NCBI RefSeq assembly: GCF_000308855.1 | Contig: NZ_BAGM01000108.1 | Coordinates: 1-64,000 of the forward strand | Origin: Nocardia veterana NBRC 100344 | GTDB taxonomy: Bacteria; Actinomycetota; Actinomycetes; Mycobacteriales; Mycobacteriaceae | Length of the DNA stretch: 64,000 bases | Direction: 5' to 3' | Shown here: positions 23,698-31,656 of the stretch, piece after piece | Layout: every line of letters begins with the position of its first letter | Position numbering within the stretch: position 1 is the stretch's first letter | Notes under the pieces: generated by a model | Database searches by the model: none | What the model was told of the DNA's origin: nothing | The model's input: only the letters and a program-made list of their open reading frames with translations | Translations under genes and position numbers: made by a program

Positions 23698-24798
23698 TCA
23701 GGCCCGCTGCCCGGTCAGATAGTTGCGCAGGATCTCGGTGACCGTGGTGATCTGGCGGGTGGGTACCCGCTCGTCGACCTTGTGCGCCAGATTCGGATCA
23801 CCGGGACCGAAGTTGACCGCCGGAATGCCCCGGGCGGCGAACCGGGACACATCGGTCCAGCCGTATTTGGCCCGCACGCCACCACCGCCGTGCGCGTGCA
23901 CCCGTTCGACCAGATCCTTGGCCGCCGGCGCGGACAGCCCCGGCAGGGCCCCCGGCGCGCCGTCGGTGCGCTCGAAGCTCACGTCCAGACCCGAGAACAC
24001 CTCCCGCACATGCTCGGTGGCCTCGTCCACGCTGCGGTCCGGGGCGAAGCGGAAATTGACCAGCACCTCGGCTTCGTCGGGCACCACGTTGCCGGCCACG
24101 CCGCCCTCGACGCGGACCGCCGACAATCCCTCGCGGTAGGTGCAGCCGTCGATCTCGACCTCGCGCGGCGAATAGTCGCGCAGTCGCTGCAGGACCGGGG
24201 CGAGTTTGTGAATCGCGTTGTCGCCCAGCCAGGCTCGCGCGGTGTGGGCGCGCGTACCGGACAGTCCCAGCCGAACCCGCAGCGTCCCTTGGCATCCCGC
24301 CTCGATCCAGGCGCCGGACGGTTCCCCCAGGATGGCGAGGTCACCCTCGAGCCATTCGGGCAGTTCCCGCTCGATCCGGCCGAGGCCGTTGTATTCGGCG
24401 GCGATCTCCTCGCAGTCGTAGAAGATCAGGGTCAGATCGCAGACCGGGTCGGCGACGGTCGCGGCGAGGTGCAGGAACACCGCATCGCCGGATTTCATAT
24501 CGACGCTGCCGCAGCCGAACAGCACCTCCTCGCCGTCGATCGTCTCGAATCGACCCGGCACGTTGTCCGCGATGGGCACCGTATCGAGGTGTCCGGCCAT
24601 GATCACCCGGGTGGGCAGCCCGCGGTTGGTGCGCGCCAGCACGGTGTTGCCGTGCCGCACAACCTCGAAGCCCTCGGTCTGCTCCCGCAGCGCCCAGGCG
24701 ACGGTGTCGGTGATCGCCGCCTCGTCGCGGGAGACGCTGGGAATGTCGACGAGGGTCGCGGTGATCGAAATCGGGTCGGCGCGCAGATCGATGGTCAC
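23698..24798 (-). CDS. dapE: Succinyl-diaminopimelate desuccinylase
   Basis: 366 aa. M20 metallopeptidase fold with zinc ligands H70 and D72 (GHLDTVP), D100 (GCGSVDMKSG), E130/E131 (YDCEE), a later Glu (GEPSGAWIEAG) and the C-terminal His near DPNLAHKVDE. It hydrolyses N-succinyl-LL-2,6-diaminopimelate to LL-DAP for peptidoglycan and lysine. It is divergent from dapD, which makes an earlier intermediate of the same branch, and dapC (about 34 kb) supplies the step between them. The GTG at 24798 lies 6 nt after TAGGCT. It is the Rv1202 equivalent. Confidence 0.95.
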   Translation of the reverse strand: MTIDLRADPISITATLVDIPSVSRDEAAITDTVAWALREQTEGFEVVRHGNTVLARTNRGLPTRVIMAGHLDTVPIADNVPGRFETIDGEEVLFGCGSVDMKSGDAVFLHLAATVADPVCDLTLIFYDCEEIAAEYNGLGRIERELPEWLEGDLAILGEPSGAWIEAGCQGTLRVRLGLSGTRAHTARAWLGDNAIHKLAPVLQRLRDYSPREVEIDGCTYREGLSAVRVEGGVAGNVVPDEAEVLVNFRFAPDRSVDEATEHVREVFSGLDVSFERTDGAPGALPGLSAPAAKDLVERVHAHGGGGVRAKYGWTDVSRFAARGIPAVNFGPGDPNLAHKVDERVPTRQITTVTEILRNYLTGQRA

Positions 24799-24804
24799 CG
24801 GACC

Positions 24805-24810
24805 AGCCTA
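24805..24810 (-). promoter_or_regulatory. -10 hexamer of dapE (leaderless type)
   Basis: TAGGCT on the minus strand ends 6 nt before the dapE GTG. dapD on the other strand uses the same hexamer. Confidence 0.6.
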
Positions 24811-24881
24811 ATTGTTCGCTCGCCTCACGACCGGGCGGAACGGCCCGCCGGGCAGCCCACCACCGCGTGACCCGCACCCAG

Positions 24882-24887
24882 TAGGCT
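24882..24887 (+). promoter_or_regulatory. -10 hexamer of dapD (leaderless type)
   Basis: TAGGCT ends 8 nt before the dapD GTG at 24896. The mirrored TAGGCT elements of dapE and dapD are 71 bp apart. Confidence 0.55.
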
Positions 24888-24895
24888 GAGCTGCC

Positions 24896-25849
24896 GTGAG
24901 CACTCAGGGAGCATCCGCAGTCGGCCTAGCGACGGTGACCGTGAACGGGACGGTCCTCGACACCTGGTACCCGTACCCGGAACTGGGCGAATTCGACGAA
25001 TCCGGCACCGCCCAGCTGAGCCCCACCGACCCCGAATACGCTCGGTTCGCCGAGTTGGTCGGCCCCGACGAGGCTCGCCGGGTCGAGGTGGTCGCCGTGC
25101 GCACCACGATCGCCGATCTGTCGGCGGCGCCGATCGACACCCACGACGTCTACCTGCGGCTGCACCTGCTCTCGCATCGCCTGGTCCGGCCGCACGGCAC
25201 CAGCCTGGAGGGCCAGTTCGGCCTGCTCGCGAACGTGGTGTGGACCAACCACGGCCCGTGCGCGGTCGAGGAGTTCGAGCTGGTGCGCGCCCGGTTGCGC
25301 GCCCGTGGCCCGGTCACGGTGTACGGCGTGGACAAGTTCCCGCGCATGGTCGACTACGTGCTGCCCGCGGGCGTGCGCATCGCCGACGCGGACCGGGTCC
25401 GCCTGGGTGCGCATCTGGCCGAGGGCACCACGGTCATGCACGAGGGTTTCGTGAACTTCAACGCCGGCACCCTGGGCGCGTCCATGGTGGAGGGCCGCAT
25501 CTCCGCCGGTGTGGTCGTCGGCGACGGCTCGGACGTCGGCGGCGGCGCGTCCATCATGGGCACCCTGTCCGGTGGCGGGAAGCAGGTCATCTCGATCGGC
25601 GAACGCTGCCTGCTCGGCGCGAACGCCGGACTCGGGATCTCCCTGGGCGACGACTGCGTGGTCGAGGCGGGCCTCTACGTCACCGCCGGTACCAAGGTCG
25701 CCCTGCCCGACGGCGGCACAGTGAAGGCCGCCGAACTGTCCGGCCGGTCGAATCTGCTGTTCCGGCGCAACTCGCTGACCGGCAGCGTCGAGGTGGTCGC
25801 CCGCAAGGGCACCGGCATCGAGCTCAACGCGGCACTGCACGCCAACTGA
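24896..25849 (+). CDS. dapD: Tetrahydrodipicolinate N-succinyltransferase (actinobacterial type)
   Basis: 317 aa, the length I recall for M. tuberculosis DapD (Rv1201c). An N-terminal alpha/beta domain (to about 150) precedes a left-handed beta-helix of hexapeptide repeats (GTTVMHEGFVNFNAGTLGAS, VVGDGSDVGGGASIMGTLSG). The catalytic Glu region is MVEGRIS, and the C-terminal loop GRSNLLFRRNS matches the actinobacterial class, which differs strongly from E. coli DapD. It succinylates tetrahydrodipicolinate using succinyl-CoA. An 18-bp hairpin follows immediately. Confidence 0.96.
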   Translation: MSTQGASAVGLATVTVNGTVLDTWYPYPELGEFDESGTAQLSPTDPEYARFAELVGPDEARRVEVVAVRTTIADLSAAPIDTHDVYLRLHLLSHRLVRPHGTSLEGQFGLLANVVWTNHGPCAVEEFELVRARLRARGPVTVYGVDKFPRMVDYVLPAGVRIADADRVRLGAHLAEGTTVMHEGFVNFNAGTLGASMVEGRISAGVVVGDGSDVGGGASIMGTLSGGGKQVISIGERCLLGANAGLGISLGDDCVVEAGLYVTAGTKVALPDGGTVKAAELSGRSNLLFRRNSLTGSVEVVARKGTGIELNAALHAN

Positions 25850-25855
25850 TCCGTC

Positions 25856-25896
25856 CGCGCGATGCCCCCTTCCGGTTCGGAAGGGGGCATCGCGCG
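25856..25896. terminator. 18-bp bidirectional terminator hairpin
   Basis: A perfect 18-bp stem (25856-25873 with 25879-25896) closes a 5-nt GGTTC loop between the dapD stop and the convergent PPOX stop. It is the strongest hairpin in the window. Confidence 0.85.
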
Positions 25897-25911
25897 TGTG
25901 GGGGAATTCGG

Positions 25912-26283
25912 CTATTCGATCCCGAAGGCCAGCACCCGCTGCGGCGTGATCCGGATCAGCTCTCGCGAGCCGCCGGGAAGATAGGTGTCCACATCACGCA
26001 AAGCCTGTGCCACGCCGCGGATTTCGAGACAGCGCACCTGCCACGGGTCCACCGAGGCGATATCGTCGACGACGAAGGAGACCCGCTCCTCCTTGTCGAG
26101 GTTGCGGAATTTCTGCGAGGCGCCCATATCGCGGCCCGCGATGTCGATGGTGCCCAGCGCCTCGTTGTAGCGGAACCCCACGGGGTTGTTCTGCGGCGAG
26201 CCGTCCGGGCGGATGGTGGCCAGCCGGCCCAGGCGTTGACCTGCCAGATACTCGATCTGGGCTGCAGACAGCGTTGCGATCAT
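25912..26283 (-). CDS. PPOX-class (split beta-barrel) F420-type enzyme
   Basis: 123 aa. The flavin/deazaflavin split-barrel fold shows YLAGQRLGRLATIRPDGSPQ, NPVGFRYN, GTIDIAGRDMGASQKFRNL and VSFVVDDIAS. This is the pattern of actinobacterial PPOX-class F420-dependent enzymes in the Rv1155/Rv2074 superfamily. It may use F420H2, consistent with fbiC at 35-38 kb, though FMN or heme binders share the fold. The substrate is unknown. The ATG at 26283 lies 6 nt after TAAGGT. Confidence 0.85.
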   Translation of the reverse strand: MIATLSAAQIEYLAGQRLGRLATIRPDGSPQNNPVGFRYNEALGTIDIAGRDMGASQKFRNLDKEERVSFVVDDIASVDPWQVRCLEIRGVAQALRDVDTYLPGGSRELIRITPQRVLAFGIE

Positions 26284-26289
26284 GCGCCG

Positions 26290-26295
26290 ACCTTA
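26290..26295 (-). promoter_or_regulatory. -10 hexamer of the PPOX gene
   Basis: TAAGGT on the minus strand ends 6 nt before the ATG at 26283; leaderless type. Confidence 0.55.
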
Positions 26296-26354
26296 GAACC
26301 TCGAGTGCGGTGCAGGTCAACCCCGCCCCGTTCCAGGCGGCGGGGACCGACGGC

Positions 26355-27779
26355 TCACCCCAGTAGCTTCTTCTGCACCTTGCCCATGGCATTGCGCGGC
26401 AACTCGGTCACCATCAGCACCTCGCGGGGGCGCTTGTGCGCCGAGAGTTGTTGCGCGACGAAGTCGATCAGTTCCCGTTCCGACATCGCCGTCTCCGCCC
26501 GCGGCACCACATAGGCGCGGATGCGCTGGCCCAGATCCGCGTCCTCGACGCCGACCACGGCCACCTCCGCGACCGCCGGATGGCCGAGCAGACAGGTTTC
26601 GATCTCGCCCGCGCCGATGCGATATCCGCCGGATTTGATCAGATCCACCGACTCCCGGCCGACGATGCGATGGAATCCCTCCGGATCGATGGCCGCCACA
26701 TCACCGGTGACGAACCAGCCGTCCTCGGTCCAGCAGGCCGCGGTGGCCTCGGGGCGGTTCAGATAGCCGTCGAACAGCATCGGGCCGCGCACCTGAAGAC
26801 CACCGATGCTCTCCCCGTCGTGCGGCACGGGCGCACCCGTTTCGTCGCGCAGCCGGGTTTCGACGCCGGCGACGGGCCGCCCGACCCAGCCGGGCCGGCG
26901 TTCGCCGTCGGCCCGGGTGGACAGGGTGATCATGGTTTCGCTCATCCCGTAGCGCTCCACCGGCGCCTGGCCGGTCAGCTCCCGCAACCGCTCGAAGATC
27001 GGCACCGGCAGCGGCGCGCTACCGGAGATCAGCAGTCGCGCCTTCGCCAATTCCTTTGCCGCGGCGGGGTCCTCGACGATCCGCGACCACACCGTCGGTA
27101 CCCCGAAATACATGGTGCCCGCCGCCGCGGCATAGGCCGCGGGAGTCGGTTTGCCGGTGTGGACGAGCGGGCTCCCGATCCGCAGCGGCCCCAGGACGCC
27201 GAGGATGAGGCCGTGTACGTGGAACAGCGGAAGTCCGTGCACCAGGACATCCTTCGAGGTCCACGACCAGGCGTCGAACAGGGCATCCAGCCCGGCCGCG
27301 ATCGCGCCCCGGCTCAGCACGACGCCCTTGGGGGCTCCGGTCGTCCCCGAGGTATAGAGAATGAAAGCCGTTGTGTCCGGGGCTGGTTCGGAATAGCTGT
27401 GCCACGAACGGGCATGCCTGCGAACCGGGATCACCGGCAGGCTCGGTTGCTCGGGCGCCGCACCCAGCCAGGCGCGCGCGCCCGAATCGGCGAGGATGTG
27501 GTCGAGTTCGGCCGCTCCGGCATCGGGCGGGACCGGAACCGCGGCGACGCCGGCGATCAGGCAACCCAGGACGGCCAGCACCGTCGTCGCGGTCGGCCGA
27601 GCCAGGATCGCCACCCGGTCGGCGCCCGCGATCCGCTCCGCGACCGAGGTCGCCGCGCCGACCAGATCGCTGCGCGAGAGGGTCACACCGTCGATGGTGA
27701 CCGCATCCGGAATGTCGTACCCGGCGGCCACGGCGGCCGGATTCAACGAGGGCAACAGCGGTGAGGAACTGTGGCGCAC
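26355..27779 (-). CDS. fadD36: Acyl-CoA synthetase FadD36
   Basis: 474 aa, short for this superfamily and close to M. tuberculosis FadD36 (Rv1193) over its full length by memory, for example SLNPAAVAAGYDIPDAVTID and VTLSRSDLVGAATSVAERI at the N-terminus. Adenylation motifs are FILYTSGTTGAPKGVVLSRG, YGMSETMITLS, WFVTGDVAAIDPEG, IVGRESVDLIKSGGYRIGAG and the catalytic Lys in PRNAMGKVQKKLLG. It activates a carboxylic acid, probably short or medium chain. The GTG at 27779 lies 6 nt after TAGGTT. Confidence 0.93.
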   Translation of the reverse strand: MRHSSSPLLPSLNPAAVAAGYDIPDAVTIDGVTLSRSDLVGAATSVAERIAGADRVAILARPTATTVLAVLGCLIAGVAAVPVPPDAGAAELDHILADSGARAWLGAAPEQPSLPVIPVRRHARSWHSYSEPAPDTTAFILYTSGTTGAPKGVVLSRGAIAAGLDALFDAWSWTSKDVLVHGLPLFHVHGLILGVLGPLRIGSPLVHTGKPTPAAYAAAAGTMYFGVPTVWSRIVEDPAAAKELAKARLLISGSAPLPVPIFERLRELTGQAPVERYGMSETMITLSTRADGERRPGWVGRPVAGVETRLRDETGAPVPHDGESIGGLQVRGPMLFDGYLNRPEATAACWTEDGWFVTGDVAAIDPEGFHRIVGRESVDLIKSGGYRIGAGEIETCLLGHPAVAEVAVVGVEDADLGQRIRAYVVPRAETAMSERELIDFVAQQLSAHKRPREVLMVTELPRNAMGKVQKKLLG

Positions 27780-27785
27780 CGCATC

Positions 27786-27791
27786 AACCTA
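27786..27791 (-). promoter_or_regulatory. -10 hexamer of fadD36
   Basis: TAGGTT on the minus strand ends 6 nt before the GTG at 27779; leaderless type. Confidence 0.6.
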
Positions 27792-27912
27792 TCAACACCG
27801 CCCAGCAGCCGGCCGATTGCGAATTCATTGCCGTTGCGGCCGGGCGTTGACACCACCCTGAGGCGGTGAGACCGTTGACCTACAGCCTTCTCACGCGAGC
27901 TGGGGGTCGACG

Positions 27913-28758
27913 ATGACCAGAGCACTTCGCACCGCGACGCAACCGCCCGCCGCGTACGACGTCGCCGCCCATCTGGACGGATCCGCCGCCTTCTTCGGCG
28001 CCGCGGCCAACGTGATCATGCAATTGTCGCTCGCGCCGGTCGGCTACGGCGTGGTGGAGAGCACCGTCGACAGTGGCAAGGTCATGCTGCATCCGGTCAA
28101 ACGCACCCGGACCACCCTCACCTATCTGGCGGTGGCCATGCTGGGCAGCGACGACGAACGCGCCGCCTATCGCGCGGCGGTGAACTGGCAGCATCGCCGG
28201 GTGCGCTCGACGGCCGACAGTCCGGTGCGCTACAACGCCTTCGACCCGCGGCTGCAGCTGTGGGTGGCCGCCTGCCTGTACTGGGGCGCGCGTGACCTCT
28301 ACGAGCGGATGCACGGTCCGATGCCCGCGGCCGAGGCCGACGCCTTCTATCGGCACGCCGCCCGCTTCGGGACCACCTTGCAGATGCCGGCGGCGATGTG
28401 GCCGGTCGATCGCGCGGCCTTCGACCGGTACTGGTCCGAACAGCTCGCGGCCACGCACATCGACCCGCCGATCCGCGCCTATTTCGACGACCTGGTGGAC
28501 CTGAAGATGTTCCCGCAGCCGATCCCGTTGCTGTTCGGGCGTTTTCACCGCTGGATGGTCGCGGGCCTGCTCCCGCAGCACCTGCGCACCCAGATGGATA
28601 TGCCGTGGAGTGATGCGGACGATCGACGCCTGGCTCGGCTGCTGCACGCGGTCGGCGCGGTGGAGCAACGCGTTCCGCGGCAGCTCGAGATGTTCCCGGT
28701 GAACCTCTACCTGTTCGATATGCGCATGCGGCGGCGACTCGGACTGCGGCTGGTGTAG
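27913..28758 (+). CDS. DUF2236 oxygenase MpaB-family protein, copy 1
   Basis: 281 aa. It matches the DUF2236/MpaB family: AAANVIMQLSLAPVGYGVVE, TRTTLTYLAVAMLG, NAFDPRLQLWVAACLYWGAR and YFDDLVDLKMFP, with FHRWMVAGLLPQHLRTQM near the end. Family members related to latex-clearing protein and MpaB bind heme b and act as oxygenases or peroxidases; the His near HPVKRTRTTL and that in the FHRW helix are candidate ligands. It shares most motifs with the second copy at 29615, so the two arose by duplication. A purine-rich GGGGGTCGACG precedes the ATG. Confidence 0.82.
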   Translation: MTRALRTATQPPAAYDVAAHLDGSAAFFGAAANVIMQLSLAPVGYGVVESTVDSGKVMLHPVKRTRTTLTYLAVAMLGSDDERAAYRAAVNWQHRRVRSTADSPVRYNAFDPRLQLWVAACLYWGARDLYERMHGPMPAAEADAFYRHAARFGTTLQMPAAMWPVDRAAFDRYWSEQLAATHIDPPIRAYFDDLVDLKMFPQPIPLLFGRFHRWMVAGLLPQHLRTQMDMPWSDADDRRLARLLHAVGAVEQRVPRQLEMFPVNLYLFDMRMRRRLGLRLV

Positions 28759-28804
28759 CCGTTCGGGAAGCGTCGAAACCCGAGGGCCACATTCGGATTC
28801 GAGA

Positions 28805-29449
28805 TCAGGGAATCCGGAATCCCGGTACCACGTGGTCGCGGGCGAACTGCCGGCACGCGGCCTCGTCGTCCACCGGAATCAGCGTCTGCGGAGTCAGGGC
28901 CAGCGACAACGCGTTGCGGGCGACCAGCTCGGCCAGCGGGCGTGGATCGTACTGCGGCAGTTTGCCTTCCGCCTGCAACCGGCCGATGAATTCGGCGACG
29001 TAATCGCGACCCAGCTCGATCACCGGTGCGCCCCGCACGGTCAGATAGGGCAGTACGATCTCCGGTTCGGTGGTCAGCAACCGGTCCAGCAACTTGTTGC
29101 CGCGCAACCCGTCCAGGAAGGCGACGAACAGCTCGACGATCTGATCCTCCGCGCTGGCATCACGATCGATCTGGCGTTGCACCGCGGCATCGACCTGTTC
29201 CACGAACTGGCGCGCCTGCCACAACCCCACCGCCTGAATCAGATCGGATTTCCCGGCGAAGCGCCGGTACAGCGTCGCCAGCGACAGCCGGCCGCGGCGG
29301 GCCACCTCGACCATGCTGGTGCGTTTGATACCGAAATCCAGGAATGCGAGCAGCGCGGCGTCCAGTACCGTGGTCTGATTGCGATCCTCCGGGCCCGCGC
29401 CGCGAACCAGCGGCAAGAGCCGAGTCGACAGTCCGGTCGATTCGGTCAT
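28805..29449 (-). CDS. TetR-family regulator between the two DUF2236 genes
   Basis: 214 aa. The ATG at 29449 follows GAGGAAGG, 5 nt upstream on the minus strand, so the longer in-frame start is rejected. The HTH is LDAALLAFLDFGIKRTSMVE, then VARRGRLSLATLYRRFAGKS, preceded by a roughly 25-residue leader. The ligand domain follows. It is divergent from the second DUF2236 gene, and a 12-bp-arm palindrome lies between them (29542-29570). It probably represses that gene and perhaps the first copy. Confidence 0.88.
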   Translation of the reverse strand: MTESTGLSTRLLPLVRGAGPEDRNQTTVLDAALLAFLDFGIKRTSMVEVARRGRLSLATLYRRFAGKSDLIQAVGLWQARQFVEQVDAAVQRQIDRDASAEDQIVELFVAFLDGLRGNKLLDRLLTTEPEIVLPYLTVRGAPVIELGRDYVAEFIGRLQAEGKLPQYDPRPLAELVARNALSLALTPQTLIPVDDEAACRQFARDHVVPGFRIP

Positions 29450-29541
29450 GGCCCTTCCTCTCATCCGCCCGGGTCGTGGACACGGTGACATTCTCATCAT
29501 CCCATATGGTCAGGCACCCCGATTGACACGATGCCGACCCG

Positions 29542-29570
29542 ATGAGAAGGTTTATATGAAAGCTTCTCAT
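29542..29570. promoter_or_regulatory. TetR operator upstream of DUF2236 copy 2
   Basis: ATGAGAAGGTTT and AAAGCTTCTCAT form 12-bp arms (one mismatched pair) around ATATG. The arm motif ATTCTCAT recurs once at 29490-29497, nearer the regulator start. A TTGACA at 29523-29528 precedes it, but spacing to an AT-rich -10 inside the palindrome is too long for a sure promoter call. Confidence 0.75.
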
Positions 29571-29614
29571 ATTCTCTCGCCGGTCGGCGAGGAGGAACAG
29601 GAGACGAGTCGACG

Positions 29615-30481
29615 ATGACCGCCCCCCTGCGCGCGAGCGAGTACCAGCCCGAGGTTCCGGGCGACGAGCTGACCCCCGAGACGGTGCGCGAACACATCGA
29701 CGGCGTCGCCGCCTTCCTCGGCGGCGCGGCGAACGTGATCATGCAGCTCAGCCACCCGCCCGTGGGCTACGGCGTGCTGGAGAGCACGGTCGACAGCGGG
29801 AAGGTGACGCTGCACCCGATCAAGCGGCTGCGCACCACGCTGACCTATCTGGCTGTCGCCTGGCTCGGCAACGAGGAGGACGTGCGCAGCTACCGGGAAG
29901 CGGTCAACGCATCGCATCGACCGGTGCGTTCGGGCCCGAACAGCCCGGTCAAGTACAACGCCTTCGATCCGAAGTTGCAGCTGTGGGTGGCGGCCTGCCT
30001 GTACTGGGGCGTCGACGATCTGTATCAGCGCATGCGCGGACCGATGGATCCCGAACTCGCCGAACGGTTCTACCGCTACAGCATCCGGCTCGGTACCGGT
30101 CTGCAGATGCGGCCGGAGCTGTGGCCGGCCGACCGGGAGGCCTTCTACGCGTATTGGGAGGAAAACCTCGCCACCAAGACCATCGACGAACCGCTGCGGC
30201 GTTATTTCGACGATCTGATCGATCTGAAGATGCAGCCGCGCCTGATCCAGCTGCTGGCCGGGCGCTTCCACCGCTTCACCGTCACCGCGCTGCTCCCGCA
30301 GCATCTGCGCGACCAGATGGGGATGCGCTGGACCGCGCGCGACGAACGCCGGTTCCGGTTCGTTCTGCGGGCGATCTCGGCGGTGTGTAGGCGCATGCCC
30401 ACCGTCGTCCGGATCTTTCCGTTCAACTTCTATCTCGCCGATATGCGGTTGCGCCGCCGATTCGGCCGGCCGCTGGTCTGA
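29615..30481 (+). CDS. DUF2236 oxygenase MpaB-family protein, copy 2
   Basis: 288 aa. It shares long identical stretches with copy 1, such as AANVIMQLS, PVGYGV.EST VDSGKV, NAFDP.LQLWVAACLYWG and FDDLIDLKMQP. The N-terminus carries a longer acidic leader (EVPGDELTPETVREHIDG). The cofactor and reaction are as for copy 1 and unproven. It is separated from its TetR gene by 165 bp containing the operator. Its stop is one base from the stop of the convergent proline dehydrogenase gene. Confidence 0.84.
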   Translation: MTAPLRASEYQPEVPGDELTPETVREHIDGVAAFLGGAANVIMQLSHPPVGYGVLESTVDSGKVTLHPIKRLRTTLTYLAVAWLGNEEDVRSYREAVNASHRPVRSGPNSPVKYNAFDPKLQLWVAACLYWGVDDLYQRMRGPMDPELAERFYRYSIRLGTGLQMRPELWPADREAFYAYWEENLATKTIDEPLRRYFDDLIDLKMQPRLIQLLAGRFHRFTVTALLPQHLRDQMGMRWTARDERRFRFVLRAISAVCRRMPTVVRIFPFNFYLADMRLRRRFGRPLV

Positions 30482-30482
30482 T

Positions 30483-31616
30483 TCATCGACGCTCGGCCAG
30501 CGCCCGCAGGAAGAAGCCGAGGTTGGCCGGGCGTTCGGCCAACCGGCGCATCAGGTAGCCGTACCACTGGGTGCCGTAGGGCACGTAGACCCGCACCGCG
30601 TGACCGGCCTCGACGAGCCGGCGCTGTTCGATCGAACGGATGCCGTAGAGCATCTGGAATTCGAAATCGCCCGGGGCGCGGCCGTTGCGGCCGGACAGGT
30701 CGTGGGCGGCGGTGATCATGACCGGATCGTGGGTGGCAACCATCGGGTATCCGGAGCCGGCCATGAGCAGTTCCAGGCAGCGCAGATAGGATTCGTCCAC
30801 ATCGGCGCCGCGCTGATAGGCGACACTCTCCGGTTCCCGATAGGCGCCCTTGCACAAGCGAATTCGAGCGCCCTCGGCCGCGGCGATCCGGCAGCGTTCC
30901 TCGGCCCGGCGCAGATAGGTCTGGGTGGCCACCGCAAGCCAGGGATAGTCCGGACGCAGCGCCCGCACGGTCGACTCCGTGGTTTCGGTGGTGGTGTGAT
31001 CTTCCGCGTCGACGGTGATCCACACCCCAGCCTGCTGGGCTCGCTCGCACAGCGTCCGTAAATTGGCTGCGGCGATCTCGGGGCCCGTGAGTCCCAGCGA
31101 CTGACCGAGCGCCGAGAGCTTCACCGAAACCTCCACCGGCGCAATGGATTGCGCCGGCCGAGGGGGCGTGCCCGGTTCCGCGCGGGAAGCGTCGACAGCG
31201 GCCCCGGCGGTCGTCGCACCGGGTTGCCGCGCCCGGTTCCCGCCACCGGAACCGTCCGGCCGCGGCCCGGCCGCTTCCCCGTCGACGTGCCGGCGCATCG
31301 CACCGCGCGGCCGGGCAGTCGAATCACGGTCGAGGCCCGCCGCTCGCCGCCAGCGGGCCAGTTCGTCGATCAGGGCCAGATATTCGGCGACCGCGTCGTC
31401 GGCCATCGATCGTTCGGTGGTGTACTCGCCGAGGAAGTCGACGCTGACCATGCGGCCACTCGCCAGCAGCTCGGCCACGACCGGGGCGAGGTCGGCCCGG
31501 GATTCCCCCGCCACGAAGCGATGCACGACCTCGGCCGTCACCGGAAAACCGGTGATGGCCCGCTTCATTCGCGACGAACCGGCGGCGGCGAGGATCGCGG
31601 GGCGTAACGGGTTCAT
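30483..31616 (-). CDS. Proline dehydrogenase with a low-complexity insertion
   Basis: 377 aa, against about 329 as I recall for M. tuberculosis Rv1188. The FAD-barrel motifs are intact: EVSVKLSALGQSLGL, VDAEDHTTTETT, RIRLCKGAYREPESVAYQ, YPMVATHDPVMI, FQMLYGI and VRVYVPYGTQWYGYLMRRLA. Residues about 95-158 are an Arg/Gly/Pro/Ala-rich insertion between LIDELARWRRAAGL and VEVSVKLSAL. It oxidises proline to pyrroline-5-carboxylate. It lies 40 bp after rocA on the same strand, so both catabolic steps are co-expressed. Confidence 0.92.
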   Translation of the reverse strand: MNPLRPAILAAAGSSRMKRAITGFPVTAEVVHRFVAGESRADLAPVVAELLASGRMVSVDFLGEYTTERSMADDAVAEYLALIDELARWRRAAGLDRDSTARPRGAMRRHVDGEAAGPRPDGSGGGNRARQPGATTAGAAVDASRAEPGTPPRPAQSIAPVEVSVKLSALGQSLGLTGPEIAAANLRTLCERAQQAGVWITVDAEDHTTTETTESTVRALRPDYPWLAVATQTYLRRAEERCRIAAAEGARIRLCKGAYREPESVAYQRGADVDESYLRCLELLMAGSGYPMVATHDPVMITAAHDLSGRNGRAPGDFEFQMLYGIRSIEQRRLVEAGHAVRVYVPYGTQWYGYLMRRLAERPANLGFFLRALAERR

Positions 31617-31656
31617 CGCCGCACCGCCGCGCCGGCGCCCGCCACCGGTTCGCCGC

